Shown here in pieces: positions 8,088-16,742 of a DNA stretch of 64,000 nucleotides. Each line of letters begins with the position of its first letter. Position 1 is the first letter of the stretch. The stretch spans positions 62,001-126,000 of the forward strand of contig FPKD01000004.1 of the NCBI GenBank assembly GCA_900119625.1, given 5' to 3'. Below the pieces are notes generated by a model that saw nothing but the letters and a program-made list of their open reading frames with translations, had not been told where the DNA came from and searched no databases. Source of the stretch: Olsenella sp. kh2p3. GTDB lineage: Bacteria > Actinomycetota > Coriobacteriia > Coriobacteriales > Atopobiaceae. Position numbers and translations under genes: made by a program.

Positions 8088-9096
8088 CTAGACCCCAATG
8101 CGCAGCAGCGTCTTGCCCCACGAGTGGCCGGACCTCACGCGCTCGAGGGCGTCGTTCACCTGGTCGAGGCCGTACGTGCCGTCGATCGATACGGCAAGCG
8201 GCCGCTCGGCGGGGAAGAGCTCCGCGACGCGCTCGAGCTGCGCGCCGTCCTCGTGCACGAAGATGAAGTCGTACGTCTGGCCCTTGCGCGCGGCCATCTT
8301 GTCGAGCCTGTGGCCCGCAAGGCCAAACAGCGCCCGCTTGAGCGCAGGCAGCCCTTCTCGCTTGGCAAAGCGCCCGTTGGGCATGCCGCGTAGCGACACC
8401 AGGTGCCCGCCCGGCTTGAGCACGCTGAACTCGTCCGGCAGCTCGCGCTCGCCCAGGGTGTCAAGCACGCAGTCCACGTCGTGCAGCTCATCGACGTAGC
8501 GCTGGGTCTTATAGTCGAGAAACACGTTGGCTCCCAGGTTGCGGACGCGCTCCTCGTTCCGGGTGCTGCCGTTGGTCGCGACGGTGAGGCCCATGCGCGC
8601 GGCAATGGGGATCGCCATGGCGCCAAGGCTGCCCGTCCCCCCCGGAGATGAACAGCGTCTGACCAGGCTGCGCCTCCATGATGTCCAGCGCCTGCAGGGC
8701 GGTGAGCGCGGTCAGTGGCACGCAGGCGGCCTCTTCCATGGAGAGGTAGCTGGGGACGAGCGCAAGCGCTCCCTCATCTATTGCGGCATACTCCGCGAAT
8801 GCCCCAATCTTCGCGAGCGGCATGCGTCCGTACACGCGGTCGCCGGGCTTGAACTTGATGGCGGCGGTACCCACCTGTACTACGGTGCCCGAGAACTCGT
8901 TTCCCATCACGAGCGGCGTGCGGTAGGGGACGATGAGACGAACGTCTCCACGGATTATCATATTGTCCAGCGGGTTTACGGCAGCGGTGTGAATACGCAC
9001 GAGCACCTCGTGCGCTGCCGGCTTGGGGGTGGGGACATCCCTCACTGCCAGGGTCGTGCCGTTCTTGTCGTACTTGTCCAGAATTGCAGCCCTCAT
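8088..9096 (-). pseudogene. Zinc-type/quinone oxidoreductase (MDR family) with a frameshift
   Basis: Together two frames give a complete NAD(P)-dependent medium-chain reductase: N-terminal MRAAILDKYDKNGTTLAV with the GroES-like domain, then FISGG in one frame, and AMAIPIAARMGLTVATNGST to the C-terminus in the next. Reading across requires removal of one G from a run of seven (8637-8643), which would restore the nucleotide-binding loop ISGGTGSLGA. It follows the Rrf2 gene by 27 nt with AGGAGG upstream. Either a real frameshift, a slippage-prone phase switch or a sequencing error. Confidence 0.8.
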
Positions 9097-9123
9097 TTGT
9101 TTTTTCCTCCTGTTGCGGGTGAC

Positions 9124-9561
9124 CTACTCGGTCTTCTCGTTGCTCTCGATCTGTTTACGCATCTGCGTTATGCAGCCTGCAAGCGTCGCGCCCGCCAGCT
9201 CGCGCTCGACCACCTGCTCCGCCTGCCGGAACATCCCGTTGAGCACGGGGCGGATATTGCGCCCCACGATGCACTCGTCGCTGGGGTTCTGGTGGACGTC
9301 GAACACGTGGACGTCCTCGCTCTGCTCGACCGCGCGGTACACCTCGAGAAGAGAGATGTCCTTTGGTGCCTTGAGCAGGGAAAACCCACTCACGCCGCGC
9401 CGTCCCTCGATGATTCCCGCCCGGCTGAGACGGGTGGCCACCTTGCGGATGTAGCTGGCGTTTGTCCCCACGCTATGAGCAATCTGCTCCGAGTTCATGG
9501 GGGTCTTCGCCTCGGACACCAGGATTAGCATGTGGATGGCCGTCGAGAACTTTGTGTCCAT
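9124..9561 (-). CDS. Rrf2 family transcriptional regulator
   Basis: 145-aa winged-helix Rrf2 protein: MDTKFSTAIHMLILVSEAKT at the start, then SEQIAHSVGTNASYIRKVATRL as recognition region and GRRGVSGFSLLKAPKDISLLEV as wing. It has a single Cys near the C-terminus (GCITQMRK) rather than the three-Cys cluster of iron-sulfur sensors, so it resembles redox/electrophile-sensing members. It is co-transcribed with the oxidoreductase, which it likely controls. Confidence 0.88.
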   Translation of the reverse strand: MDTKFSTAIHMLILVSEAKTPMNSEQIAHSVGTNASYIRKVATRLSRAGIIEGRRGVSGFSLLKAPKDISLLEVYRAVEQSEDVHVFDVHQNPSDECIVGRNIRPVLNGMFRQAEQVVERELAGATLAGCITQMRKQIESNEKTE

Positions 9562-9620
9562 GTCCTGTTCCCCTCGGGTGCTTTGGTCGGTCGTGCAACG
9601 GTCTCTTGCTGCCTCATTAA

Positions 9621-9639
9621 TGTATCAGTAAGTGATACA
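9621..9639. promoter_or_regulatory. Dyad upstream of the Rrf2 gene
   Basis: TGTATCA-N5-TGATACA is a perfect 7-bp inverted repeat about 60 bp before the Rrf2 start. Its size and position suit an Rrf2 dimer operator; binding is inferred. Confidence 0.5.
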
Positions 9640-9734
9640 ACTTGCGACTCGCCTATAGTACCCACACATGGTTCTATCTGTAGGTGGCGTGCCGACGGTG
9701 CTTCTTGCTGGACAGCCGCCAGGCGTTCGCATGA

Positions 9735-10199
9735 GCCGCTCGCCCTGCTCCGCTTGCCCGCGAACTATTTTTCAAAGTTGGCACCCTGCTGGTCGACGTG
9801 TTTCTCATCTCGAGGGTCGGCAAGCGCATGCCCAAGCTCTCCAACAACGCAATCGAGATCAAGGCGAAGATGAAGGCCCTGAAGAGGTGGCTTCTCGATT
9901 TCACCGACCTCGACGAGGCCGTTCCACAAGACGTTGTCCTGTGGAATCGCCTTCTCGTGATGGCAGTTGTGCTGGGCGTCTCCGAGCAGGTGATAGAGAA
10001 GCTTGGGGTGGCTGCGCCGGACGTTGTGGATGACCCTGACTTCTCGCCGACATACGTCTGGTGCGGTACGGGTTACGGGACTCCTGCGCCCGCGACATCG
10101 ATGGGGTTCAGCCTGAATGCCGCGTTCACCGTGGCTTCCTCGGGCTCCGGCTCGGGCGACGGGTTCTCCGGCGGAGGCGGAGGAGGCGGCGCCTTCTAG
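9735..10199 (+). pseudogene. 3' remnant of a DUF2207 membrane protein
   Basis: The frame from 9735 encodes about 154 residues matching the end of DUF2207 proteins: VFLISRVGKRMPKLSNNAIE, ALKRWLLDFTDLDEAVPQDV, then VLWNRLLVMAVVLGV and the typical Gly-rich tail (GFSGGGGGGGAF). The N-terminal DUF2207 domain and first membrane segments are missing. A TGA closes the frame at 9732 and only a GTG at 9798 could start. A decayed gene fragment. Confidence 0.65.
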
Positions 10200-10252
10200 C
10201 GAGGATTCCAAATGCTGTTCACCTGGTTTGCCTGATGATTGGAATACAATGC

Positions 10253-10278
10253 AACGTATAAGTAATTACATTTACGTT
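10253..10278. promoter_or_regulatory. RelBE-type operator
   Basis: AACGTA and TACGTT arms flank a central GTAATTAC palindrome, giving a 26-bp dyad with two mismatched positions per arm, 24 bp before the antitoxin ATG. This is the usual place for antitoxin autoregulation. Confidence 0.6.
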
Positions 10279-10301
10279 ATTATTGCGTTGAGGTGATTAC
10301 T

Positions 10302-10604
10302 ATGCAGAAGACAGCAACACTTAATCTTCGTGTTGATCCCGAGGTCAAGCGATCAGCGGAGTCGGTGCTCGGAAAGCTTGGGCTCTCGACATCAACTGCG
10401 GTGGACATCTTCTTGCGGCAGGTTGCGCTTACAGGAGGCATTCCTTTCAAGGTTGCGCTACCGGAGGTCCCGAAATCAGTCGATGCAGACGCGATGACGG
10501 ATGCCGAGCTTCGCGAGAAGATTCTCTCCGGCTTGGCAGAGGTTGAAGAAGGAAGGGGCGTGCCCCTATCGGTGGCAGCTCGTCAGCTCTCTGACAGCCG
10601 ATAG
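10302..10604 (+). CDS. RelB/DinJ family antitoxin
   Basis: 100-aa antitoxin with an N-terminal ribbon-helix-helix DNA-binding domain (TATLNLRVDPEVKRSAESVL, GLSTSTAVDIFLRQV) and the GGIPF motif common to DinJ/RelB. The C-terminal half binds and neutralises the toxin encoded 11 nt downstream. ATG at 10302 has GAGGTGAT upstream; a GTG 9 nt earlier lies inside that site and is unlikely. The dyad upstream suggests autoregulation. Confidence 0.88.
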   Translation: MQKTATLNLRVDPEVKRSAESVLGKLGLSTSTAVDIFLRQVALTGGIPFKVALPEVPKSVDADAMTDAELREKILSGLAEVEEGRGVPLSVAARQLSDSR

Positions 10605-10615
10605 GGGAAGCTGCT

Positions 10616-10933
10616 ATGTCCGAATACTCCGTCGAGATATCCCCAAGCGTACTTGAAGACCTTCGAGCAATTCAGACGCATATAGTCACTAAGCTTGGGT
10701 CACCAATTGCCGCGGAGAAGACGGTGCAGCGGATGTTGGACGTGCTTAAGGGACTTGAGCGCCTACCCTTGAGGAACAGAGCCTTGACAACGCTGGATAA
10801 CGGACGCGAGCTCAGACGGGCGAAATCGGACAACTTCCTGGCGTTATACAACGTAGGTAACAATACCGTTTACGTACTCGGCATCGTCTATGGTAAGAGC
10901 GATGTTGAGCGCCGCATCTCGAGACTGTTCTAG
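10616..10933 (+). CDS. RelE/ParE superfamily toxin
   Basis: 105-aa small basic protein of the RelE/ParE fold: YSVEISPSVLEDLRAIQTHI at the start, RNRALTTLDNGRELRRAKSD in the middle and VYVLGIVYGKSDVERRI near the end. It follows the antitoxin as in typical type II systems. RelE-type members cleave ribosome-bound mRNA and ParE-type ones poison gyrase; the sequence does not decide between them here. Confidence 0.85.
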   Translation: MSEYSVEISPSVLEDLRAIQTHIVTKLGSPIAAEKTVQRMLDVLKGLERLPLRNRALTTLDNGRELRRAKSDNFLALYNVGNNTVYVLGIVYGKSDVERRISRLF

Positions 10934-10965
10934 CTCCGTTCAAAATCGAACGAGCACTGGCGTAG

Positions 10966-11472
10966 CTACTCTACCTGGCGCGCTTCTTGCAGAAGCCGGG
11001 CAAGGTTGTGCGAGAAGCGCTCCCTGTCCTCATCCGTGAAGGCTGCCGGACCCTTGGTTCTGCCTCCTGCGCGGCGCACCTTCTTCTCCTCATGGCGTAT
11101 GAACATCATCGAGTCAATGGTGAGCGGGTTGTACACGTGACCGCGTACACCGATGGCGCAGGCCCCGCGGCCAAGGACGATGTCCGCGAGGCCAATGTCC
11201 TGCGTCACCACCACGTCGGCGGAAGTGATGGCAGAGGCAATCGCAAAGTCTGCGGAGTCGGCGCCCACGCCCACCTGGATGGTGCTTGCCCAGAAGCTGC
11301 GGTCTGGGTGCGCAGGGTCTTTTGGTTCGCGCGGGTCTGACGCGCGGAGGTGGCGCTCGAGGTTCTGGGTGGAGTTGCCGGCGATGATGCAGGGAACGCC
11401 CTGCGCCCTGGCTGCTGCCAGGGCTTCGCGAATGACGGGGCAGGCGTCGGCATCTATGTAGAGTTTGGTCAC
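10966..11472 (-). CDS. YaiI/YqxD family protein (UPF0178, DUF188)
   Basis: 168-aa protein with the family hallmarks YIDADACPV at the N-terminus, DSADFAIAS and VVTQDIGLADIVLGRGA, a PIN-like fold with acidic residues. Function not established. GTG at 11472 is chosen because it overlaps the stop of the upstream membrane protein as GTGA, indicating translational coupling; a longer frame upstream lies inside that gene. Last gene of the operon starting at 14396. Confidence 0.85.
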   Translation of the reverse strand: MTKLYIDADACPVIREALAAARAQGVPCIIAGNSTQNLERHLRASDPREPKDPAHPDRSFWASTIQVGVGADSADFAIASAITSADVVVTQDIGLADIVLGRGACAIGVRGHVYNPLTIDSMMFIRHEEKKVRRAGGRTKGPAAFTDEDRERFSHNLARLLQEARQVE

Positions 11473-12134
11473 GAGCGCTCTTTCCTGGTCCGAGTGATCA
11501 TGAGTACAGTATCGGACGCAAAGGCAAAGAAGCAAATCATCGAGGCGTTCTCCGCCAGGACCAACGCAGGTCCCTTTGAGTATTCAAAGGATGGGAGGGG
11601 GACCAGCATCACCATGTATCCGGGGACGCCATCGCGCAGGAACACCGCCAGGCCAAAAGCGGACACGGCGATGCCCAAGAGGAGCAATGCGCCTCCGGCC
11701 ACTGGCTTGCGCCCCTTGGTGAACCGTGCTGCTATGGCGCTCCAGTGCATTCCGATGTGCAGTCCCGCCAGCGCCATGGTCCAGTAGGAGCTTGCAAGGT
11801 GCAACCGCTGAGCGACCATTACGGGCACGATACCACTTAAAAACGGCACCGCATAGCTGCTCATTGCCATGCCGGTCATCATGGTGACAAGGAAGCTCGC
11901 GACAAGCGCCGCATCCAGGATCAGGGTTGCTGCCCTGCGTCCCGTGAGCTTGCCTTTGGGGAGAGCCGCAAACCACGTGCGGTTCTGGACGAGGTGCGTG
12001 ACGAGAAGCACCAGGGCGGCTATCCCAACCCACTCGTGATACGCGTCCTGCACAACCTGGTGTGACATGAGCACCAGCATCGCAACAAAGAGGGCAATGT
12101 CTACCGCACGCCTTGAAAGGAGCTTGGACTTCAT
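11469..12134 (-). CDS. DUF4405 membrane protein
   Basis: 221-aa integral membrane protein with about five to six hydrophobic helices. Histidines in the helices (MSHQVVQDAYHEW, LVTHLVQNRTW, QRLHLASSYW, LAGLHIGMHW) resemble the heme-ligand pattern of cytochrome b-like DUF4405 proteins. It starts 3 nt after the flavodoxin stop and ends with a GTGA overlap to the next gene. With the exported flavodoxin it may form a membrane electron-transfer unit; inference from families and neighbours. Confidence 0.8.
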   Translation of the reverse strand: MKSKLLSRRAVDIALFVAMLVLMSHQVVQDAYHEWVGIAALVLLVTHLVQNRTWFAALPKGKLTGRRAATLILDAALVASFLVTMMTGMAMSSYAVPFLSGIVPVMVAQRLHLASSYWTMALAGLHIGMHWSAIAARFTKGRKPVAGGALLLLGIAVSAFGLAVFLRDGVPGYMVMLVPLPSFEYSKGPALVLAENASMICFFAFASDTVLMITRTRKERS

Positions 12135-12137
12135 GGG

Positions 12138-12770
12138 CTACCTGTTCTTCTCGACAAAATCCTTGATGTCGTCGTCGCTGGCGGAAACGTCGATGCGACC
12201 GCCGTCCTTCCAGGTGCCTCCGTTTGCCAGGCTCTGCAGGTTCTTTGCGCTGCTTCCGATGGGGCTGCTCGACGAGGTGACAAAGGGGACAACCGTTGCG
12301 CTGCTCAGGTCGATGCTCTCCACGAAGGTGCTCATGATGCGGGGCGCGTCTCCCCACCAGATGGGGTAACCCAGGTACACGGTGGTGTAGGGAGAGAGGT
12401 CGATGCCGTCGCCGCCCAACGCGGGCCTGGCAGAGGGGTCATTCATCTCTTGCGTTGTTCGGCTGTTCTGGTCGTTGTAGTTGAGGTCTGCGGTTGTGTA
12501 GGGCTCCGCTGGCGTGATTTCGTAGATGTCGGAGCCTGTGGTCGCCGCGATCTTCTCGGCAATGCTCTTGGTATTTCCGGTGGCCGAGAAGTACACCACA
12601 ATGGATTTCCCGGCAGGGGTGATGGAGGCGTCGGTTTCTGTTGAAGTCTGTTGAGAGCTAGCATTCGATGAACCCGTAGAGGGGCTCTGGCTCGAGCAAC
12701 CCGCCAGGGCAAATGCGGTCAGACTGGCGCCTGCCAGCGCAAGGAATGACCTGCGGTCGATTTGTCTCAT
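12138..12770 (-). CDS. Exported flavodoxin lipoprotein (Tat-type signal)
   Basis: 210 aa. The signal peptide DRRSFLALAGASLTAFALAGC has a twin-arginine motif and a lipobox with Cys25, so it should be exported folded and lipidated. After a Ser/Thr-rich linker, SIVVYFSATGNTKSIAEKIA is the flavodoxin FMN phosphate loop and TVYLGYPIWWGDAPR the FMN ring region (flavodoxin_4 type). An extracytoplasmic FMN electron carrier, presumably linked to the DUF4405 membrane protein encoded next. Confidence 0.88.
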   Translation of the reverse strand: MRQIDRRSFLALAGASLTAFALAGCSSQSPSTGSSNASSQQTSTETDASITPAGKSIVVYFSATGNTKSIAEKIAATTGSDIYEITPAEPYTTADLNYNDQNSRTTQEMNDPSARPALGGDGIDLSPYTTVYLGYPIWWGDAPRIMSTFVESIDLSSATVVPFVTSSSSPIGSSAKNLQSLANGGTWKDGGRIDVSASDDDIKDFVEKNR

Positions 12771-12799
12771 AGTGCAATTTCCTTCTCTCTACGTGCGGT

Positions 12800-13393
12800 C
12801 TAGAGCCGCCTGATTTCTCGTGCGGGGACGCCTGCGACGAGCGTTCGTGCTGGAACGTCCTTCGTGACAACGGCTCCTGCGCCCACCACGGCGCCGTCTC
12901 CGATGTTCACCCCGGGCAGGACCGTCACATTTGCTCCAAGCCAGGCATCTGCGCCAATGTGCACCGGGGAGGGAGTGACGTTGCCGCGCCGCGAAGGGTC
13001 CATGTTGTGGTTGAGCGTGGCAATGACGCAGTTGTGGCCAATGAGCGCCCGTTCGCCAATGTAGATGCCGCCCTGGTCCTGGAAGCGGCAGCCCGAGTTG
13101 ATGAAGACTCCCTCGCCAAGGTGCGTGTTGAGGCCACAGTCCGTGGTGAAGGGTGGGAAGAGCCCAACTCCTTTGGGAAGCGGCCTTCCAAACAGGGTCT
13201 CCAGCTGGGCGAGCGTGTCCGACATACTGTTGAACTGGGCGTTCATGCGAGACGTGATGCGCATGGCTCGCTCTGAGGCGGTCACCATAATCCGATGGAT
13301 TTTCGAGCCTGCGACCACCTCCTTGCCGGTGTCCATGGCGGCGAGAAGCCCTTCGATTTGCTCGGGTGTGAGTTCTCCCTCGTCCTCGTACAT
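12800..13393 (-). CDS. Maltose/galactoside O-acetyltransferase family protein
   Basis: 197-aa left-handed beta-helix acetyltransferase of the NodL/LacA/Maa type. The N-terminal Mac domain is replaced by a helical segment; hexapeptide repeats run from about residue 100 (INSGCRFQDQGGIYIGERAL) to VPAREI. The catalytic His lies in TLNHNMDPSRR. Start at 13393 (MYEDEGEL) has GAGAGGA upstream. It transfers acetyl from acetyl-CoA to a sugar or related hydroxyl; acceptor unknown. 25 nt after the hydrolase gene, same operon. Confidence 0.85.
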   Translation of the reverse strand: MYEDEGELTPEQIEGLLAAMDTGKEVVAGSKIHRIMVTASERAMRITSRMNAQFNSMSDTLAQLETLFGRPLPKGVGLFPPFTTDCGLNTHLGEGVFINSGCRFQDQGGIYIGERALIGHNCVIATLNHNMDPSRRGNVTPSPVHIGADAWLGANVTVLPGVNIGDGAVVGAGAVVTKDVPARTLVAGVPAREIRRL

Positions 13394-13418
13394 GTATGGT
13401 CCTCTCGACAGGCACTTC

Positions 13419-14396
13419 TTATCGAAGGTTGTTGTCGAAGAACGCCTCGAGCTTGTCGAAGGGAATGGCGTTGCGGTTGTCGTAGAGGTCCACATGGTTG
13501 GCGCCCGGAATGATCATGAGCTCCTTGTTGTCACCCCTGAGCTGCGCAAACGCGCCCTCGCTAAAGTAGCGCGAGTGGGCCTTCTCGCCATGAACGAGAA
13601 GGACGGGGCTGTCTATCTCGCCTGCCATTGCCAGGAGCGGCTGGTTCATGAACGACATGGTGCCTGTGGCGTTCCAGCCATCGGTGGAGTTGCCCGAGCG
13701 GTCGTGGAAGCCGCGCGACGTCTTGTAGTAGTCGTGGTAGTCGCGCACGAACTGCGGCGCATCATCGGGCAGCGGGTCCACCACCCCGCCGGCGCGCGTG
13801 TACTCGCCGGCCTTGTAGTCGGCCGTGCGCTGGGCGGCCCAGGTGCGGCGCTGCTCGTCGCGGGCCTCCTTGTTGTCGCTGGAGCCAAAGTAGCCCTCGC
13901 GGGTCACGCGCGACATGTCGTACATGGTCATGGCCGCCGTCGCCTTGATGCGCGGGTCGAGCGCGGCTGCGTTGATTGCCATACCGCCAAAGCCGCAGAT
14001 TCCAATGATGCCAATGCGCTCCGGATCTACGTCGTCGCGGCAGCTTAGATAGTCCATCGCAGCGCAGAAGTCCTCGGTGTTGATGTCGGGGGAGGCCACG
14101 CGGCGGGGCTGGCCGCCACTCTCGCCGGTGAATGACGGGTCAAAGGCAATGGCGAGAAACCCGCGGGTTGCCATCTCCTGGGCATACAGGCCGCTGGCCT
14201 GCTCTTTCACGGCGCCAAAGGGGCCACTTACCGCGATGGCGGGAAGCTTGCCCTGCGCGCCCTTGGGCTTGTAGAGGTCTGCTGCGAGGGTGATGCCGTA
14301 GCGGTTCACGAACGTTACCTTCTCGTGGTCAACGCGTGTGTCCTGCGGGAACGTCTTGTCCCAATCCTGCGTAAGCTCGAGCTTCTCGGTTTGCAT
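13419..14396 (-). CDS. Alpha/beta hydrolase (dienelactone hydrolase-like)
   Basis: 325-aa alpha/beta hydrolase. The nucleophile elbow reads IGIIGICGFGGMAINAA, with Cys where a serine hydrolase has Ser, as in dienelactone hydrolase-type enzymes. The acid/His part is seen in PVLLVHGEKAHSR and IIPGANHVDLYD. First gene of a five-gene leftward operon with acetyltransferase, flavodoxin, DUF4405 and DUF188 genes. A MerR-type promoter lies upstream. Substrate unknown. Confidence 0.85.
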   Translation of the reverse strand: MQTEKLELTQDWDKTFPQDTRVDHEKVTFVNRYGITLAADLYKPKGAQGKLPAIAVSGPFGAVKEQASGLYAQEMATRGFLAIAFDPSFTGESGGQPRRVASPDINTEDFCAAMDYLSCRDDVDPERIGIIGICGFGGMAINAAALDPRIKATAAMTMYDMSRVTREGYFGSSDNKEARDEQRRTWAAQRTADYKAGEYTRAGGVVDPLPDDAPQFVRDYHDYYKTSRGFHDRSGNSTDGWNATGTMSFMNQPLLAMAGEIDSPVLLVHGEKAHSRYFSEGAFAQLRGDNKELMIIPGANHVDLYDNRNAIPFDKLEAFFDNNLR

Positions 14397-14439
14397 CGTG
14401 GTGGCTCCTCTGGTTGTCTGCTGACGGTCACGCTGTTAT

Positions 14440-14480
14440 ATGAACCTTAGAATCTAAACCTGACTTTAGGTCAAGGTAGA
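14440..14480 (-). promoter_or_regulatory. MerR-type promoter of the hydrolase/flavodoxin operon
   Basis: Minus strand TTGACC, then a 19-bp spacer and TAAGGT. The dyad core ACCTAAAGTCAGGT (14471-14458) lies in the long spacer, the arrangement MerR activators use. The identical 14-mer, inverted, precedes the MerR gene at 25177-25608. Confidence 0.7.
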
Positions 14481-14579
14481 ATTGCAACACCCGCCTGACG
14501 CACGCCTTTTGCACACATTTGCATGGGGGATTTTTGGGAGTTGTTCCTTAGGTTCATGGGTCGGGGAGGATGCAATTAG

Positions 14580-14618
14580 CTAAGATACTTTTTAGTAAGT
14601 TACTCTGTAGTATCTTAG
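14580..14618. promoter_or_regulatory. AT-rich inverted repeat upstream of the ATPase gene
   Basis: CTAAGATACT (14580-14589) and AGTATCTTAG (14609-14618) form a perfect 10-bp inverted repeat with 19 nt between, 75 bp before the ATPase start. Likely operator or promoter structure for that single gene. Confidence 0.55.
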
Positions 14619-14693
14619 ATAGAACTCGTACTCTTTCCATCGGTACGGTGGGACCTGGCAACCAGGCTAGTCTCGCCAACAGCGGAGGCGTCC

Positions 14694-16109
14694 ATGGAAC
14701 GGTTTGTCGGAAGAAAGAGAGAACTGTCCGCGCTCGAGCAGCATTTCAATACGGGACGGTTCGAGATGGTTGTCGTATACGGAAGGCGTCGACTCGGGAA
14801 GACCATGCTCCTTACGGAGTTTGCGAAGGATAAGCGCTGTCTCTTCTTTACCGCTCAAGAGAAGTCTGACGCTATCAATCTGTCGGAGTTCTCAAGCGCA
14901 ATAGCATCGTCCTTCTCGATGCCAATAGCGCCTTTTGCCTCTTGGGGAGATGCACTTGCCTTTGTTGGCAGCCGTGCTGTTGGGAATGAGGCCCCGTTGT
15001 TACTTGTGTTTGACGAGTTCCCCTATGCGGCGAAGGCAAATCCCGGACTGCCTTCAATTCTGCAGTCAACGATTGACCATAAGCTCTTGCAAACCAATAT
15101 GACGCTGGTGCTTTGCGGCTCTAATCAGGGCTTCATGGAGAGCGAGGTGCTTGGACAAAAGAGTCCGCTCTACGGGCGGCGCACGGCGCAGATTGAGCTA
15201 AAGCCATTCGATTGCTTCGACGCAAGGCTCATGCTTCCAAATACAAGCCCCCAGGAGGCAATTGAGTATTACGTCACATTTGGCGGCACTCCCTACTATC
15301 TTGCGCAGATACGTCCAGGGGAGTCTTATGGGCAGAACGTAGCAAGGCTGTTCTTTGATCCCTATGGCCTGCTTTTCGAGGAACCCCAGATGTTGCTTCG
15401 ACAGGAGCTTAACGAGACGACCCTCTACACCTCGGTCTTGGATGCTGTTGCGTCCGGCGCAACAAAGCCTCGCGAGATAGCGGATAGGTCTGGGGTGGCA
15501 CAACCCTCTGTGGGCAAGTATCTGCAGACGCTTGAAGGACTTGGGATAATCGAGCGCCGGGTTCCATTTGGAGAGAACCCCAGCCGGTCTAGGAAAGGGG
15601 CCTATCGCCTGAGAGATCCATTTTTTGCATTTTGGTATCGGTTTGTGAGCCCCTATACCGGAGCAGTGGAGACTGGCTCTGGAGAGGCGACTGCTGCTCA
15701 GGTTGTTGCGGGCCAAGCACTTGACACATATGTGGGGGATCGTTTTGAGGACGTGTGCCTGCAGTGGGTCGAGCGCCAGAACGCTGCGGGCAATCTGGGG
15801 TTCATTGCGACAACGTTTGGCAAGTGGTGGGGAACCGACCCTGTTGCGCGCGAGAGGGCGGACGTGGACGTTGTGGCAGCAGATGCGAGCTGTTCGAATC
15901 TGCTGGTTGGCGAGTGTAAGTGGAGAAACGAATTCGACGAGACAGAGGCATTGCGGCTTCTCGCCCAGCGCTCCGATGTCTTTGCAGGCGCGGCCGCAAG
16001 GACGTATGTGCTGTTCTCGAAGTATAAGGTGTCAGAGGGGACGGTTGCTAAGGCTCGCGGACAGGAAAAACTGTGGCTGGTTGATGCGGCGCAGATGCTC
16101 GAGTCGTGA
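14694..16109 (+). CDS. ATPase_2/DUF234 ATP-binding protein
   Basis: 471-aa archaeal-type STAND-like ATPase. Walker A GRRRLGKT at 30-37, Walker B LLLVFDEFPY near 102-110, a sensor LVLCGSN, a winged helix around 255-290 (GATKPREIADRSGVAQPSVG) and a C-terminal DUF234 domain with D..GECKW, an intact PD-(D/E)XK nuclease signature. It stands alone with an AT-rich inverted repeat upstream. Such proteins are suspected to act on DNA, but the biological role is not established. Confidence 0.85.
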   Translation: MERFVGRKRELSALEQHFNTGRFEMVVVYGRRRLGKTMLLTEFAKDKRCLFFTAQEKSDAINLSEFSSAIASSFSMPIAPFASWGDALAFVGSRAVGNEAPLLLVFDEFPYAAKANPGLPSILQSTIDHKLLQTNMTLVLCGSNQGFMESEVLGQKSPLYGRRTAQIELKPFDCFDARLMLPNTSPQEAIEYYVTFGGTPYYLAQIRPGESYGQNVARLFFDPYGLLFEEPQMLLRQELNETTLYTSVLDAVASGATKPREIADRSGVAQPSVGKYLQTLEGLGIIERRVPFGENPSRSRKGAYRLRDPFFAFWYRFVSPYTGAVETGSGEATAAQVVAGQALDTYVGDRFEDVCLQWVERQNAAGNLGFIATTFGKWWGTDPVARERADVDVVAADASCSNLLVGECKWRNEFDETEALRLLAQRSDVFAGAAARTYVLFSKYKVSEGTVAKARGQEKLWLVDAAQMLES

Positions 16110-16214
16110 CGCCATGCCATGAGGGCGCATTGCTCGGGCGCGAGGTCGTACCATGAGGTGTCGCCTGCGTTGGCGCTTCCGCCGACCGGGCCATCCACGA
16201 GGGAAGGATAAGAA

Positions 16215-16658
16215 ATGATTGCTTTGGGTTGTGATCACGGCGGCTATGAGCTTCTCCAGGAGGTCAAGGCGCACCTGGACAAGCGTGGCCTGGAGTACAA
16301 GGACTTTGGCACCTACAGCACCGATTCCGTCGACTATCCGGACTACGCCTCCAAGGTGGCCCGCGCGGTCCAGAGTGGCGAGTGCGAGCGCGGCATCATC
16401 ATCTGCGGCACGGGCATCGGCGTCTCGATTGTTGCCAACAAGTTCAAGGGTATCCGCGCCGCGCTGTGCGGCGATTGCTTCTCTGCCGAGGCAACGCGCC
16501 AGCACAACGATGCCAACATCCTTACGATGGGCGCTCGCGTGACCGGCCCCGGCCTTGCGCTGAAGATCGTGGACACGTTCCTCGACACGCCGTTCAGCGG
16601 TGACGAGCGCCACGTGCGTCGTATCGCGAAGATTTCCCAGATCGAGAACGAGCAGTAG
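16215..16658 (+). CDS. rpiB: Ribose-5-phosphate isomerase B
   Basis: 147-aa RpiB/LacAB family enzyme. MIALGCDHGGYELLQEVKAH holds the substrate-binding D9-H10, ICGTGIGVSIVANKFKGIRA the anion-hole loop, and ALCGDCFSAEATRQHNDANI the catalytic Cys and ring-opening His. It interconverts ribulose 5-phosphate and ribose 5-phosphate in the pentose phosphate pathway. Single gene; GGAAGGATAAG precedes the ATG. Possible role as galactose-6-phosphate isomerase is less likely for a lone gene. Confidence 0.93.
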   Translation: MIALGCDHGGYELLQEVKAHLDKRGLEYKDFGTYSTDSVDYPDYASKVARAVQSGECERGIIICGTGIGVSIVANKFKGIRAALCGDCFSAEATRQHNDANILTMGARVTGPGLALKIVDTFLDTPFSGDERHVRRIAKISQIENEQ

Positions 16659-16666
16659 CCGGTGAG

Positions 16667-16701
16667 AATGGCGCCGTCGGCATTGGGTCGGCGGCGCCAT
16701 T
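16667..16701 (+). terminator. Hairpin after rpiB
   Basis: AATGGCGCCG and CGGCGCCATT pair perfectly (10 bp, 15-nt loop) 8 nt after the rpiB stop and close to the convergent DUF2798 gene end. No T-run; probable bidirectional terminator. Confidence 0.5.
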
Positions 16702-16742
16702 GCGGTGCTATAGGAGTTTGCATTGGGACCCCGTGATCGAGC

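Noticed and set aside
9168..9389. Small minus frame inside the Rrf2 gene
   Set aside because: Shadow of the Rrf2 gene with Ser/Arg/Cys-rich composition.
12800..13495. Longer acetyltransferase start at 13495
   Set aside because: The extra 34 residues are Thr/Ser-rich, antisense to the end of the hydrolase gene, and lack a ribosome site.
15698..16198. Minus frame at the end of the second ATPase gene
   Set aside because: Antisense to the DUF234 domain with no own signals.
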